From: Pelodera strongyloides
Lineage: Eukaryota > Nematoda > Chromadorea > Rhabditida > Rhabditidae
Direction of reading: 5' to 3'
DNA: 64,000 nt
Assembly: GCA_036852015.1 (NCBI GenBank)
Contig: JAANDG010000605.1
Span: forward strand, 23,584-87,583
Part shown: positions 15,101 to 27,500 of the stretch, in pieces
Layout: each line of letters begins with the position of its first letter
How positions within the stretch are numbered: position 1 is the first letter of the stretch
Position numbers and translations under genes: made by a program
Notes under the pieces: model-generated
The model's input: the letters and a program-made list of their open reading frames with translations, nothing else
Database searches by the model: none
Told to the model about the DNA's origin: nothing

Positions 15101-18100
15101 CGCTTGAGTATCCATTACAGTGAAACAAGGCTGATGAAGATCCAGTTGATAGTGGATCTGATCCTCATTTATTGTCAACGGAGTCGCTACTTTTTCGCAT
15201 AGTCTACGGGCTCTGAAACAAGGAAAAGATGATATACGATTAAAAAAGTCTTCGAATTGAGCATGTAACTGACGATCCGTCTCGTTCGCACTTCTACCCA
15301 CGTACCCACGCAGCACTTATTGTGTCCATTTTTTTTAAGCAATGTGATTATTCAATAATTATGAGTAATGCATCGTTTTCCGTTGTTATGTAAAGAAATA
15401 AAAAAGTGATAAACCCACCTCTGAGGAACATCATGAAGGCACCAACAATCAATAAGCTCGGCAAAAATGTCCATATTACTCGTACAGTTCGTCAGGTTGG
15501 CGACACGGGCGCAGGCACGAAGAAGATCGCTGAAATTCAACATAACCACGCCAAATATAAGAATACACGCGTTATTTTACTTCATTTACATACAAGAAAG
15601 CACAAACACAAGCGTCATCACATAATTAATATGAACTATGAGCATGTAAAATACAAGACAATATAGCTACATTCTTGTACCCTGTATATTAATAAGAGTA
15701 AAAACCCACGAAGAAGTCAGCATTCTCGAGTTGGCAGCCGGTGGAACAGCTTCGACTTGACGGAAGATCTGTAAAAAAATACTTCACATGTTGAATAATT
15801 GAGCTGGATCATATCATAGGAGCATGAAAATCTGTTTACCATTAAACAGTTACGTAGCAAAAAAAAACATCCAAATAGCATAATAAGCAACAAATCTTCC
15901 GAATCAAACGTTAACGTTAACATCTGGATAAGTCTAAAAAACACACCTTTACTACAGTTTTGGCCAAAGGAGCCAATCTCGGATGTGCCTTCACTGCAAG
16001 GCGTTTTAGTTCGTCGTCAGTCAGTGGGTTGAGTATCACACGTACTGGAATACCTTCCAAAACGGCACACTTCTTGCCCTTTCCGCTAAAAGAAATATTT
16101 ATATAATTTTCCAAAATGGAACAAGGAAATCAAATGTGACTTGCATATAAATAAAACAAAAAGCAGTGCATATGATTATACCCCAACAAACTCAAATTAA
16201 GTAAAAGGTCACTGTGCATAATTTCCCGTTGGGTACTAACAACGCTGCTTAATCATAATCACGTAAGTCAACTTTAACCAAACATATCAATAAATAGAGT
16301 TACCATACATAACTCTATTTACTCAAACAAAACTTACGACACGGTCGCCAGGATATGTGCATTTGGGTGAAAAGGCACAATCTCTCCCGATGGGTACGTG
16401 ATGCTCCTCTTATCATTTATGGTACCAAGCAATGTGACCACATCCGGATTTGCAAGGTCGATATCTTCAATGACCACCACGCCGGATTCACGAAGCCACT
16501 GCAAAAAAAATACTACTTTACAACGAGGAGAAGAAATGAAAATGTAAAGGTGGTAAACATAAAATGTATAGCAGCTGAGAAAGAGCAATATTCAATATTT
16601 TGCTCACTCACTCTAATTGTTACTCGCAAAGCAATGATATAGAGAAAGGTCAAACCGGGGACAGACCACATACACAGATTTAATACTAAGATACAATAAC
16701 TCACAAATCACAACGAGAGGAACGTAATAAAAGTCTTACTTGAGAGAATGCAGATGGTTTCCACTGGAACTGTCCCGCGACTTCCGTGCAGTGGTAGCTT
16801 CCAATTATACTCTAAAATACATATGTATCAATGTATCTAACGCTCAACCACTCAAGAAAAAGACGTTCATTTTACAGAAATACTACGAACACTGCTGATA
16901 CTCGTACATAAATAAGCAAACATCATATAAATAAAATTATCACCTTTGAGTCAACCTGATCTCCCATTTGCACAGTTCTCAACGGCAACTGCATAATCTT
17001 TGCCACATGCCCGGCAAGAAACGTTTTACCACAACCGATGGGACCCTAAATAAATAGTGAATTAGACCGTTTACCTCCACAGGAATTCTCACTACTGTCA
17101 ATAGTTCCCTACACGATAATAGCAAGCATTAAAAAAACACTCCCACATAAAATTGACCAATCATTGGTTGGCATCATATACAAGTGCACCAAATTGCAAA
17201 CGAATACACAGACAATTCGAAGTTTTACCTCAATCAAAGCAAAATTTCCCGACTTTGCAGCAATCAGCAACTGGTCACAATGAGATTCACGTGTCGGCAA
17301 CAAGGAGAAGTCGAGATCCTTCTAAAATATTGTACAGTAATTAATGCACTAAACTAAATTTGTTTCTCACTCAGAATCATTATCATTAACATTTTTACCA
17401 TTTTAGATAGGATAAATGGGCATGTTTCACTAAGGTTATTTATAAGCAAGCCCCATAGCAAATACAATTTCTTCGGCTCCGTCTTGCTGTTAAGTCAGCT
17501 CGGTCAGAAAATATACGCGCTATGCATACACACAACAAATGGCGAACAAGCGCCAACAAAAAAAAACAAATCTGCATTTATCACATACAACATTGCCTTT
17601 TGATGCAGAAAACGAAAATTTATTGAGTGCTCCACCTCGACTTTACATCAACAATGCAAATTATGATCCCCTAATTATCCATCAAATGCAAAATTCAAAT
17701 AAAAGGGATTTCTCAATTTCTGTCACCCACCACTTGATCCTCATCGTCTTCCACTTCCATCACTTCGATTTTTCGACCGCATTCATCCAAATGTTCTAAA
17801 CAAAAGATATTATACAGATGTTTTGCACATAATTATTCACTTGCTACACAAACAATTTGCACCCTAGTAAGCGTCCTAATCAATTGGCTCGATGAAACAA
17901 CCCTACGCAGTTCATTAGCTACGGCTTATTGGTCTATAAACACACCTAGCATCCACAAAAACGGCTGTGGAAACACATGTAATATCCTCCCTTCTTGATT
18001 AAACGATAAAGATATGCGCCAGAATATTCGTAAAATATAACTAACCCTCAACAATTTCATCAGCGATTAAGATCTTGGACATACTGTCATCCTCGGCACT

Positions 18101-18157
18101 CTTCTGACTCAGCTTTCTCTTCCTATTTCCCTTATACTTGTTCTTGATATTGACCAT
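104..18157 (-). CDS. MDN1: Midasin (MDN1/Rea1), N-terminal AAA+ part, 55 exons, continues beyond left edge
   Basis: Midasin is the dynein-like AAA+ ATPase that strips assembly factors from nucleolar and nucleoplasmic pre-60S ribosomes. Exons, high to low: 18046-18157, 17731-17795, 17229-17321, 16944-17045, 16740-16811, 16338-16498, 15947-16085, 15710-15768, 15419-15529, 15059-15212, 14645-14740, 14239-14357, 13908-14022, 13521-13640, 13145-13273, 12773-12891, 12393-12468, 12061-12158, 11688-11828, 11443-11512, 11052-11170, 10741-10863, 10330-10474, 10122-10192, 9901-9957, 9715-9781, 9401-9537, 9046-9181, 8608-8703, 8408-8486, 8099-8216, 7728-7853, 7367-7475, 7102-7200, 6870-6967, 6624-6702, 6284-6391, 5536-5679, 4987-5151, 4573-4698, 4277-4372, 3993-4097, 3717-3767, 3498-3557, 3273-3359, 3079-3150, 2850-2972, 2504-2571, 2051-2168, 1695-1826, 1335-1420, 1062-1142, 723-830, 330-419, 104-179. 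All phases agree across ~1,902 codons. The start has a basic stretch (KNKYKGNRKRK). Six Walker A/B pairs and family signatures (MNPGGDYGKKE, NGEISRAMRNR) identify it. The linker, acidic region and MIDAS domain lie outside. The donor at 2849 (GTTCAG) is weak. Confidence 0.95.
1062..2571 (-). other. Midasin AAA6 module core, atypical Walker motifs
   Basis: The P-loop is split between exons 2504-2571 and 2051-2168 and reads GPRNCGKR, so the usual Thr/Ser after Lys is Arg. Walker B in exon 1062-1142 reads WLFIDDVNLC, with Asp in place of the catalytic Glu. The downstream exons 723-830 and 330-419 are strongly midasin-like (AVLDRLNSCLE, MDARNGEISRAMRNR). The intron 2169-2503 carries a TTAA-bounded element. 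Confidence 0.85.
2317..2497. mobile_element. TTAA-bounded inverted-repeat element A, copy 1
   Basis: It starts TTAAAGCTAAATAACGGCCG and ends in the degraded complement, with TTGAAACGCATCG inside. It lies in the midasin intron that splits the AAA6 P-loop. Copies 2 and 3 are at 35228-35397 and 55868-56042; this one is the most diverged. Confidence 0.75.
4573..5151 (-). other. Midasin AAA5 module core
   Basis: Walker A is GAPGCGKSS in exon 4987-5151. Walker B is WVLLDE at the end of exon 4573-4698, continuing into MNLASQSVLEGLN in the next exon. The sensor-1 stretch FACQNPRAQGGNRRALPKS lies in exon 3993-4097. All key residues are present. Confidence 0.93.
5240..6050. repeat. Duplicated intronic sequence on both sides of midasin exon 5536-5679
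   Basis: The stretch from ATAAATGTTCCCTC to CGAGTATATCGGGGAGAGGG occurs at about 5250-5420. It recurs at about 5758-6045, where about 130 bases are inserted after GGGATACCTCG. The two copies lie in the introns before and after exon 5536-5679. Confidence 0.75.
6108..6236. mobile_element. Short inverted-repeat element E, midasin intron copy
   Basis: Ends are GAGGACATATTCACCACTCC and GAGTGGTGAATATGGCCTC. The interior has CCCTCGGGGAA, a GAGACACACAGAGAAAAAGA segment and CCCCAAGGGG. Other copies are at 34404-34538, 46161-46285, 46398-46508 and the interrupted 36950-37495. Confidence 0.75.
7728..8486 (-). other. Midasin AAA4 module core
   Basis: Walker A GETGGGKTS is split by an intron between exons 8408-8486 and 8099-8216. 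Walker B LLVDEISLAED is in exon 7728-7853. The downstream exon 7367-7475 has the sensor-1 motif MIATMNPGGDYGKKE, one of the most conserved stretches in the family. Confidence 0.93.
8722..8883. mobile_element. Inverted-repeat element D, copy in midasin intron
   Basis: The ends are ATGGGGTTTCCAG and CATACTTGCAAACCCCAT, with a TACGGTAAATTT motif inside. It fills much of the intron between exons 9046-9181 and 8608-8703. Confidence 0.65.
10330..10863 (-). other. Midasin AAA3 module core
   Basis: Walker A is GETSAGKTS in exon 10741-10863. Walker B is WVILDELNLAP in exon 10330-10474, after YMGSYVAD and a VFREGALVRAVRDG segment. Exons 9901-9957 and 10122-10192 follow with TQNPAGTYSGRK, the sensor-1 region of midasin modules. 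Confidence 0.92.
13145..14357 (-). other. Midasin AAA2 module core
   Basis: Walker A is GETGVGKT at the start of exon 14239-14357, and Walker B is WLLIDE at the end of exon 13145-13273. The next exon continues with INLAPPECLDAI, the usual sequence after Walker B. Between them lie the DSDELIEGYKP segment and a helical insert. Both catalytic motifs look intact. Confidence 0.92.
16338..17045 (-). other. Midasin AAA1 module core
   Basis: Walker A reads GPIGCGKT at about residues 91-98 (exon 16944-17045). Walker B reads VVVIEDID in exon 16338-16498, followed by ANPDVVTLLGTIND. The bridging exon 16740-16811 encodes a segment with IIGSYHC, matching the ..IGSY.. motif after Walker A in midasins. The intron 16499-16739 between the halves holds no recognisable element. 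Confidence 0.9.
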
Positions 18158-18225
18158 GGTTGATGAAGGCGATAACAGCAAACAAACAACAAAAACAATT
18201 AACAACAATAACAACGAGGTTTACC

Positions 18226-18237
18226 CTGAAAGGAAGC
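18226..18237 (-). promoter_or_regulatory. Candidate 5' UTR splice or trans-splice acceptor upstream of midasin
   Basis: On the minus strand a strong nematode-like acceptor (CTTCCTTTCAG before GG) lies about 70 bases upstream of the midasin start codon. No in-frame coding precedes it. It could accept a 5' UTR exon or a spliced leader; the sequence alone cannot tell which. Confidence 0.35.
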
Positions 18238-18818
18238 ATCATTATATAAAATTGTGCACATTAAAACAATAAAGGAAAAACTGTTTACAATAATACATGA
18301 ATTAGAAAAGAAATATTCTACAAAATAATAAAAGCAACGAATTTTTTTGAAACCCTCAAAGTTGCTGCACAGTACGTCGTACAGTACATCAGCGGCTCAA
18401 CTACGGTATAGACGACATGTTACAACATAATTCGCACATGAACAAGTTAAGATACAAAAGCAAGCGCACGAACGCAAAAGGTAAAGGGTTATGGACAAAG
18501 GAAGAAAGAGTAAATTTTTATTAACTAAAATCAGATACAGCGTATGTGCAATAAGGAAACAAAAGGCAATTTTTGATGAGCGAAACATAGTGATGATTAT
18601 GACAAATCTCACAGGAACAAGCGCAAGAAAGTCTTATAAATAAATGGTTACAAATAATAAATAACTTACAAGAAACAATGCATTTTATTAGTTGTATTTT
18701 GTTAATTGTGATCAGTGTAGTTTTTTTAGAGAAAAAACTAAATTATTTCAAAAGTAATAAATAGTAAAAGAAAGTAATATATAATAAAATTTCATTAAAA
18801 ATACACCGACCACAACTA

Positions 18819-21800
18819 TTAAGATTGTTTTGTAAACCATGACACAGAAACCCTAAAAAAATCAAATGTAAAGAAAACAGACATCAAACGCAGCGCAGCA
18901 GGCACAACCAAAAACACCAGAACAAGGCTAAGGCAACGAGGCGAAAAATAATTAGGCTGAGGGAGAAGTGACAAAAACATACCCTGAGTGTAAATAAGTA
19001 AATTAAAACTCATAATAAAACATCAATCTACAATCAAAACGAAATAAGTAATACAAATACTCGGCTACATAAATAATGATGGTCTCACTAATGCGAACTC
19101 CTCACCTTACCTGTTAAGTTAAATATTTCACGTATGAAAACAACTATTTTACTCGAACTCGAAAAATGTTAAAATTTAAAACAGAATAAGAGTAAGGGTA
19201 AGAGGCATTTGCACAGGATGCAATATGTCACTAATCAAAGAAAACCAATAGACAATGGAAGAAAATAAAAAATCTTACATAACCTACCTCGATTCCTTGC
19301 CATTCTGATTGTCATCCACGGAGCTAGCGTCGTGTTGTCCCAAGAAGTTGGCAGCCCAAGCAGTCCACAAGTGTCCATAAGATGTTACCATATTAGTGCA
19401 CTGCCCAACATATGGGATCACTTGGTTTTTCGTCACTCCCGAGTTCGCATTCTAAACCGAGCGAAACTAATGACAATATCACTAATCACACCCAACAAAT
19501 AAGGACCCCCCCCCACCCAAAGACTCTAACCTAATTACACAGCGACTGTCATGTAATCGCGGCGATACCTTCTATACCTTCTACATTATATTAGCTCATT
19601 CTCAGACTGCATGCAGGTGCAGGCAGGATGAACGTTTCGTTTGTTCGGTACACAACAAAATTAAATAATAGTCGCGTAACTATGTAACTAATGCTTAAAC
19701 ACAAAACTTAAAATTTGCAAAGGATTGTAAATATTGTAGCAGACACGCTCGGAAAGCTTAAAAGACAAAACACTAACCTGGTCAAAAGTGGTTATCGATG
19801 CCGGTTCACAGTCACCGTCTGCCCTTGTTCGTTCTTGTTTTGCTGCAAGTGGGGAACGAATAGCAGAATCCAATCTGGGTCTTTTCATCGATGTAACACC
19901 AAAATGCATTTCAGACTCCTAAAATATAATATACTCAATACTCAATTTTGATGCAATTATTCGCACTTGTGACACACTGCTTTCTACCTATGAACAAAAA
20001 ATGACCACAAGGAAAGGAAAACGACATCAATAAAGAAACATAACAACACAGTAAACAAGCATCAGCCGTTTCGACAAACTTTAAATTATAATTTCCCAAA
20101 ACCCTTACTTCCACAGAAATTGGCGAGGCTTCTCGCTTTGGTTTAGAAACAGTATCAAATTCCTTGACAGAAGTTGAATAAGTAACTTCGGATTCAGATT
20201 CAGAACATAGTGACACTAAAATGACACAATTGACGTTAACTGTAACACGCACTTGTTCAGAAGGTATCTGGTTAATGACAAATGGACAATTATTACCAGG
20301 CGCAGGTGCGGCGCAGACAGATCAAATCAGAAACAAAAATCTCATAATGTAACCAAACGCTTATGCGCCTAGCCTATTTAGTAATAAAAAATTTCCATGC
20401 TATTGATTGGACTGAATAAAAATCTAAATTTAGAATGGAAATAAAACGGCAAAATGCGTCAACATCTAACAAGGCCGCCGGCTATATTTCACGGGGGCGT
20501 GTCCTACATATGGCCAAAATAAGGGATTTCTCCACACGAACTGGGCAGGGCAAATGACGTGGGCTTCAGAAATAGACAAATAACAACTAGAATTACATAT
20601 TAACAGAGTAGCTAATAACTCGACTTGGGACAGAGTACCCAATAAATCGACTTGAGACTGCAAAAAAATATTACGATGAAACCAAAGCCCATACATCCCC
20701 TAGTTGAAGTAATGATAACTTTAAACTTTAAAATGGAGCAAAAATAAAAACTTACTACTCTTTTCACTCCGATTATCGCCCATCTCGTAACGGGAAAATG
20801 GAGAACAACGGGCTGGCGACGCTCTTTGGAAGTCGGAAGAAGGGCTGGGATAGGTCGAAATACTGTAATCAACCGATCGAAGGTCAGCTAACGCTTCACT
20901 GTCATCCGGACTCTCGCATGACTAAAACAGTAAGGTGATAGTAAAATATAAAACGATAAAAGAAAATTATAACTCAAAGAAAACTCACAAAACCATGGTG
21001 CGGTAAAAAAATATTGTAGGTAGTTTTGTAATTTATGAAGGCCATTATGTCCTTACCAATTATTAATATGCATAACATCACGCGATGCAGCGGAAATGGC
21101 AATCTAATTAGAGTTAGAATGCTATATAGCTCAAGAACCTCTAGCTCTTAATCGGAAGCAAGAATGAGTTAGATAATAGTAAAGATATGAACCAACCAGT
21201 TAGCAGTGGGACAAACAGTTAAACCACAAACCTTTTCTTGAATTTTAAGCCAAAAGTGCACCCTTCGAAGAGAATCCCGCAAAAATTCATTGGTTTGATA
21301 GTCAACAAGGGAGCGAACATCAAAGTTGAACACATCATTCCACTGAAAAATACACGAATACACAGAAAGATAAAGCGGCATTATGCCTCATCGCGGCGCT
21401 GTAAGGCTCAATAAGTGAACTTGTATCGTACATAGGGTAGGGTGTCTTTAGAATCCAACCCAAAGAGGGGGCGACACACATAAAGAAATTTTTACTTGAA
21501 TCATAAAATACGGTAATATTTTGCATAATTGCATTTTTGTCCGGGACTCATTTTTGGAGTATATTTTTAAAATATTTCATTTTATGCATCTTTTCTTTCT
21601 ATTCATCTTGACTTTCTTCCTCCCATCCTAATAAGACGTACTAGTTAAGATAAAAGTATACTAGTTAAGTCAAAACTCGCGCCCCTGTCCCTGATTTCTA
21701 TTCGTGGCGGGAAATTCAAATGGCCCTTTATCCGTCCGGAGAGAGGGAATTCAGAGTCTCAGAAATTTAAGGTCTCAATAAAAAAATGGCTTATTTTACA

Positions 21801-23627
21801 CCCAGAACCTCGACAGACCTGGTCATTTGTCATTTACTGACCTTTAATGTTTTCTATGTTTCTATTTTTCAAGAATAATATAAAGAAAAAACCCAAACAC
21901 TCACTATACCACTTTAAATGAGTTTGAGTTAACAAAAAAAAAAAAATCAAGGTTGGCATGACAGCACGCGACTAGTCACTCGCTATGATTATTTCCTACC
22001 TCACAAACGTGGGTGGAATAAATACTAAATACAACAGTGTTCGTACAACCTCAGCGTCTTCCGCTCCTCATAAAAATCGCACCTCCACGCCCTCTTTAGT
22101 GGAAGAAAAGAGAAGGCTGAGCAGTATCAGAACCAATCTTATCAACAAAACAATTTACCCAAGTCGCGGCGCCGTTTATTCGTTCTCTTTCTTCAATAGT
22201 CAAATTGTCCGCCTCGTGGAGAATTGGTGTGACAGCCTATACGATTGTTTATTTATTGCGACAAACAGCTGGAACAAAACAGACAATAAAGACTTCCTAA
22301 CTCGTGCGCAAGCAACATATAGAATCATACATCATGTCAGTACAGTACTAATAAACAATTAGCTAATCCGACTCCGAATCCGAAATATGGTGGCCAGTAT
22401 CATGATACAAACGCACTGTAAACAACCTGAGGGCGCGTTCGGGACTGCGAAAAGAAAGATAAGAAATAAAAAAAAATTAGTTTGGAATGGCCGGCGCCGG
22501 AGGGGCAAAATTTTTTGGAAATCTCCACAGTAGAAAGTGATTATCATGCAATTGTCGTGGGACGGTGGGACCGCAGTTACACTATTTGGGGCAACCTTTA
22601 TGTTAGGAAACGCATGTTCTTCATTCAAAAAAGGTGAGGTCCCACAATGAATTGCAGGTCTAATGAATTTCTATTGTGGAAATTTTTCGCCCCCTCCGAA
22701 TGGCCATCCCGAGCAATTTTTTTTTTAAACTTCTTTTCTTTCTTTTCGCAATCCCGAATGCGCCCTGAGCCCTGGTATTCTCATATGCAATCAACTGGCT
22801 GTGGCTGAGCACACATTACAGTAGAACAGTTAACAGTCAAGTAAAATCAGCTAAACAACTTACCTGCGACACATCCGCATTTTCGTCAACTTCGGGTATT
22901 GTGTAGGTTGCGTTCGATAACGTTGACCCTGAGTATATCTGAAGTACAGACGAGTATTATTACACTATAAAATGATTTGGACAGGGCGCACGTAATCTAT
23001 TATTGGCGTAATGCGTGTGAATATGAGACTAAGATTACAGCCTGCTGCGAACATCATAACTCTTCGATACAACTAGTATCGCAGGCAGAAGCAGAGACAT
23101 GAATTCAAATTCATCAGAGGGGAAGCCGGAAAACGGCGCGTTATGGTTATGGTGACATATGAAGTGGAAACTCCAAACTCTTACCGACTCGAAATGGTTA
23201 ACATTTTTCAATATGAGTAGATGCACGGAAAAGGAAATATGAAAGAAATTTCAACACCAAACTAAAGAAAAACTGTGGATATGACCTACCACTGACACAT
23301 CCAAGGATAATGAAGTGTCTATTAAGTCCAATGGCTCTTTAATTCCCAGTATCCTGGATAGAGCAATGCTCACTGCTGTCGTCGAATCATTGAGTTCTTC
23401 GTTGGCGGCCTGGAACATACATTTTCTCCGTAAAATTGTAAATTAAGCAAAGGCCAAAAAACTTCAATAAGCGTGATTACAGCCTGGTATGCGCAATCTT
23501 CCCACCTTGGCGTTATTTCCGAAATGGTATTGACTGAATGACTTGGACGCACTCTTTGAATTGCGGTCCAAAAATGCACGGCCAAAGTCCGAAAAACTTG
23601 AGCTTCTATGTTTCTTTGATACAAGAG
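18819..23627 (-). CDS. Unrecognised nuclear-type protein, 5' end unresolved
   Basis: Nine exons join in phase: 23481-23627, 23290-23409, 22864-22938, 21232-21342, 20756-20921, 20109-20215, 19778-19918, 19288-19451, 18819-18852. They give about 334 residues, ending WFTKQS and a TAA. The first exon listed has a perfect TTTTCAG acceptor, so at least one upstream exon is missing. The N-terminal part looks helical (LLYQRNIEAQVFRTLAVHFW). A Ser/Glu/Asp-rich low-complexity middle follows, then a basic stretch MKRPRLDS that could be a nuclear localisation signal, then a short aromatic C-terminal segment (YGHLWTAWAANFLG). I do not recognise a domain. A weaker alternative last exon at 19107-19110 would stop at once. 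It lies 660 bases upstream of midasin on the same strand. Confidence 0.7.
22431..22765. mobile_element. Inverted-repeat element F (MITE-like)
   Basis: Both ends carry GGGCGCRTTCGGGAYTGCG in inverted orientation, followed by a CGAAAAGAAAG arm. The element lies in the intron between exons 22864-22938 and 21232-21342 of the neighbouring gene. The three bases TGA occur on both sides (22428-22430 and 22766-22768) and could be a target duplication. No coding sequence is inside. Confidence 0.75.
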
Positions 23628-24546
23628 CTGAAAACGAGAAATATTCTCGAGAAACGCGCTACACGCACTAAGAACCTCCGAGGTTGTTTGTCTCGTGATA
23701 ACCTCGTGATAAAACAATACAAAAAGATTAGTAGGCTGCTAACCTGGCCGCATCAGTGCTCAGTGCTTCACGTGTTCACCACAGCGGTTGGTCTATAAAT
23801 ACAATTAACATTTCCACTTACAAAAAAGAATCGACTGACTTGATGGAGGGAAAAAGCAACACACAAGGGAAGAAAGGACATATAGAAAATGCAACGACAT
23901 ATACTGAACCCGGACAAACATTGACCTATCACGAGAAAGATTGGTTCAATTCTTGACTATGTTGGGTGCCATCTCACCCAATTCTACAACAACACCAAGT
24001 GACAAAAGTTACAATACAATATGGAGTTTTCCTTCCACGAGGAGAAAGTCCCATTACCTAGTCCAAAAATCGCTTCAAACACAGGCAAAACCATGTTCCT
24101 TTTCCGAAAAGAACATAGCACACACATATACAAACAATTCCAAGGTACAATATCATACCAACAATACCAAAACAATAAAAAAGTTTTCAGGAACCACCGA
24201 TGATGACGCAATTTCACCGAAATTAAAAAATAAAAAATCAATTTTCAGGGCTACAAACTATAATGTTCAAATATGCACTCTCTACGGTAGATTGTGCGTT
24301 TAATAGACAATCCATTTTGTATTTTTCACATTTTCTTATGTGTTACTTTTTTACAGCTTGTGATGTGAATTTTCCGTGAACATTGAGCAACAACATGTTG
24401 AGTGTATTTTATTGGGAACAAACAAATATAACAAACACAGATTTTTTTTACATAACTTTGAACACTAAACACTCAGAATATTCAATCTAGGTTAAACTTT
24501 AAAAAATGTTATGCACTTCAGTTTGCTACTCCTAACATGAAAATGT

Positions 24547-27500
24547 TTATGACTTGACAGAAGTTCTGTACGGATTGGACAGAGGACACACTGCCGGGTC
24601 TTCGGCAGCCGATAGACTTCTTTCCACAGGATGACGGTGAAATTTTGAGAGCCGTCTTGCCTAAATTTATCATTTTAAAGAGTTATGATCCGTGGGTTTG
24701 AAACAGAAAAACATTTATTACTATTACATTTATTACGTTTAGTGTTTATTATTGGCGTAAGCTTATGAAAAAAACAAGTCGACAAGAACCTGTACGGCAA
24801 GTTTCATCTTGCAGGACTGTGGCAGTGTTTCGAAGAGTGTGACCAGAGCCTGACTCTTGAACATCACCCTGTCGTATCTGTGGCGGAGACAGCGGGAGAA
24901 TACCTGCAAGTGACATGTAAACAAGGTTGAAGTTAGTTCCCACAAAAACGGACAGCTGAACTCTGTTGGGCCTCGTGTCCCGTGTCTAAAATGCACGATT
25001 TATCTTTGTTTCCAGATGCCAGTTTCACCTATATTTACGTGAGAAGTTAACAATAGATAATAGCCTCTTAGCGCGCTACTTGGTGCGCACGGAAGACCCG
25101 TGCCAAACGGAAATGTTGGTGAAACCGGTCTCAGTTAATTTGCTTGAAAAACAGCTGTTGAGACCATTCACCTCCACCTATTCCGATTGACCTGATCAAT
25201 CGTACGTAATTGCATGCGCTGGTGCGGCGCCATTTTGGCGCCGCGTTCTTTTACTCACCAAGAATCCATTCAAATGCGCCGTTGGCTGACTGTCAAAGAG
25301 ACGATCGAGGAACGCCTCGTTGCTGCACATGAACATCGCCTCATGTTCTGCAGCATTGAGCACTTTCTTCCTAAATTAGTCATTTAGTTGTCGGATCAAA
25401 CCCAGGACTTTTTTTGCATTGAAACTTGTTTTTAACGGGGAAACTGCACGGTTTCCTTACACGAGGACGACCATTTACGTAGACGTACGTACGTATTATG
25501 TAGACGACCAGTTCCTTTTACAGTAAACACTGCAAACTTCTATCATTTGCCACCCCTACACTGACCCTTTGACCTAACAAACTTCTATCATTTGCCACCC
25601 CTACACTGACACGTTGACCTAAAAAACTATAATTTGCCACCCCCTCCCTATTTTTGATGTACTCACATATCAAGTGTCACCGGAAGCGTGTCATCCAGTT
25701 TTCGTTTCCTGTTATTTTCGGTTGGCGCAGCTTGATTTTGGTGCGGCGCAGCAACATCTGCAGCTGAAGGAGGGTGATACTGCTGTGAGGCTGGTACTGG
25801 TGGATATTGCCCATAAATGTTAGTCGGAGGTCTAAAGTGGACAATTTAAAGTATTATTAACGTGTACATTTCACGGTTTTCATCTATTGACCTGGTAGGA
25901 TTTTTCTTATACATATATACATACTCTCTTTATCTGAATGCTTCAATTCCGTCTTTACCATCCCTACGTACGTACCGCGGCTGACCGCGGTAGGAAAAGT
26001 AAAAATTCACCTCTGATTATTTTGAGCAATACTATTGTTGAAGTTTGCCATGGCAATATAATTTTGCAGCTCTAGAAATTGATGAAATGAAGGTGGATGA
26101 TATTGTGGCGGCGGAATTGGTGCTCCAGAATAAGGGTACGAAGGTGTATAATAGGTGGAATGGTTCCTAAAATTAATATGAAAAAAAAATAACAATGTGT
26201 ACGCTTCTCACACATACAATGTCCGTTTCTTTATTGGTTTGCCTTGGTTACAATTTCAAGTTCCACCAAACTTCTCGCTGGCCCCATACATTGGGTTATG
26301 TTAGAGTTAGGACCAACAAAAACATTTTCTGCTGCTAACGGCTACGATAAGCTATGAATGTGTCTTTTATTTTTCATAAAATAGAGTAAAACTATAATAC
26401 CTTGCCATATTCATCCCTCCCGAATCATAATAGTTCCAGTGATTGTTGAAATTTTCCATGTCCGGTTGTACTGGCCGTGGTCCAAATGGTTGATAATATG
26501 GATTCACAAAAGAAGGCGGGGCAGCAGAAAATGCTGCGGGCGCAGGCTTATTGCTGCCGTGCGAATGCTCAACATTAGGAAAGTTGTCGATTATCCAACG
26601 ACATAGTGCTGGATCGGCTTCACGTAGCGCTGGGTTAAAATATTGATGCTGATGATAAGGATAGCAGCTGTAGGATGCAACATTTGCGCTAGCTGGCATG
26701 TCGAAATTTTGCTGATTACCTGCATAGTTAGTGGGCAGAGCTTGCGAGTTAGGAATGTACGAATCGTTCCGAGCAGTCTTACTGTACCTCCAATTGCTTT
26801 CATTCTCTTCGTCAGCAATAATCCTTGCTATATCTCCAAAAAGATCGTTCAACTCTTCATCGGTAGAGCTAGCTACAGTAGGTAGGTCTACAGTAAGATT
26901 AGTTGCAGAATCAGGCGGCAAATTCAAATTTGGAGAATTCTGCGCCCCATTTTCAACGGCTGAAGACGTTCCCTTGTCTATAAGAATAGAAGTGGAAGCA
27001 TTCAACTCTACAGTATCAAGGACAATATTAGATAGCTCTTCTGTCTCTGGCGGGTTTGGGCTGGGTGCCTTATCGATCAATATCTCACTAACATCATCCT
27101 GTGACTCCTCCTCCTTCTCCTGCTCAACATAGTCTTCGTCAATGATCAGACGGCCGTCATCAGAATAAATAGACTCAATTTCAGTTAGTGGGGAAGGAAA
27201 GTCATAGTCCGAACCGTCCACTCCTTGCATACTGTATTCCGCTTGCATGATCTCAATGGCATGGTCGAAGCACCTTTCCAGCTCATCGTTAAGCTCCACA
27301 TCCACAGTATGAACCTCAATACCTCCGCGAAGCTCCTCCTCTTCACAAGATACAATGTCCTCAAGCGACTCCAGACAGTCACCGAAGGAGAAATAGTGAA
27401 AGTCCGATTCGTTTTCCTGGGATACTGTACTCTTCAGGTCGAATATGGCGGCCGATTCTTCAGCGTCAACGCGGTCTCCGGTGACATCAAAAGTGGCAGC

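Noticed and set aside
19107..19110. Four-base last exon for the nuclear-type gene
   Set aside because: The TTAACAG acceptor is weaker than the polypyrimidine acceptor at 18853, which gives an 11-residue tail in phase.
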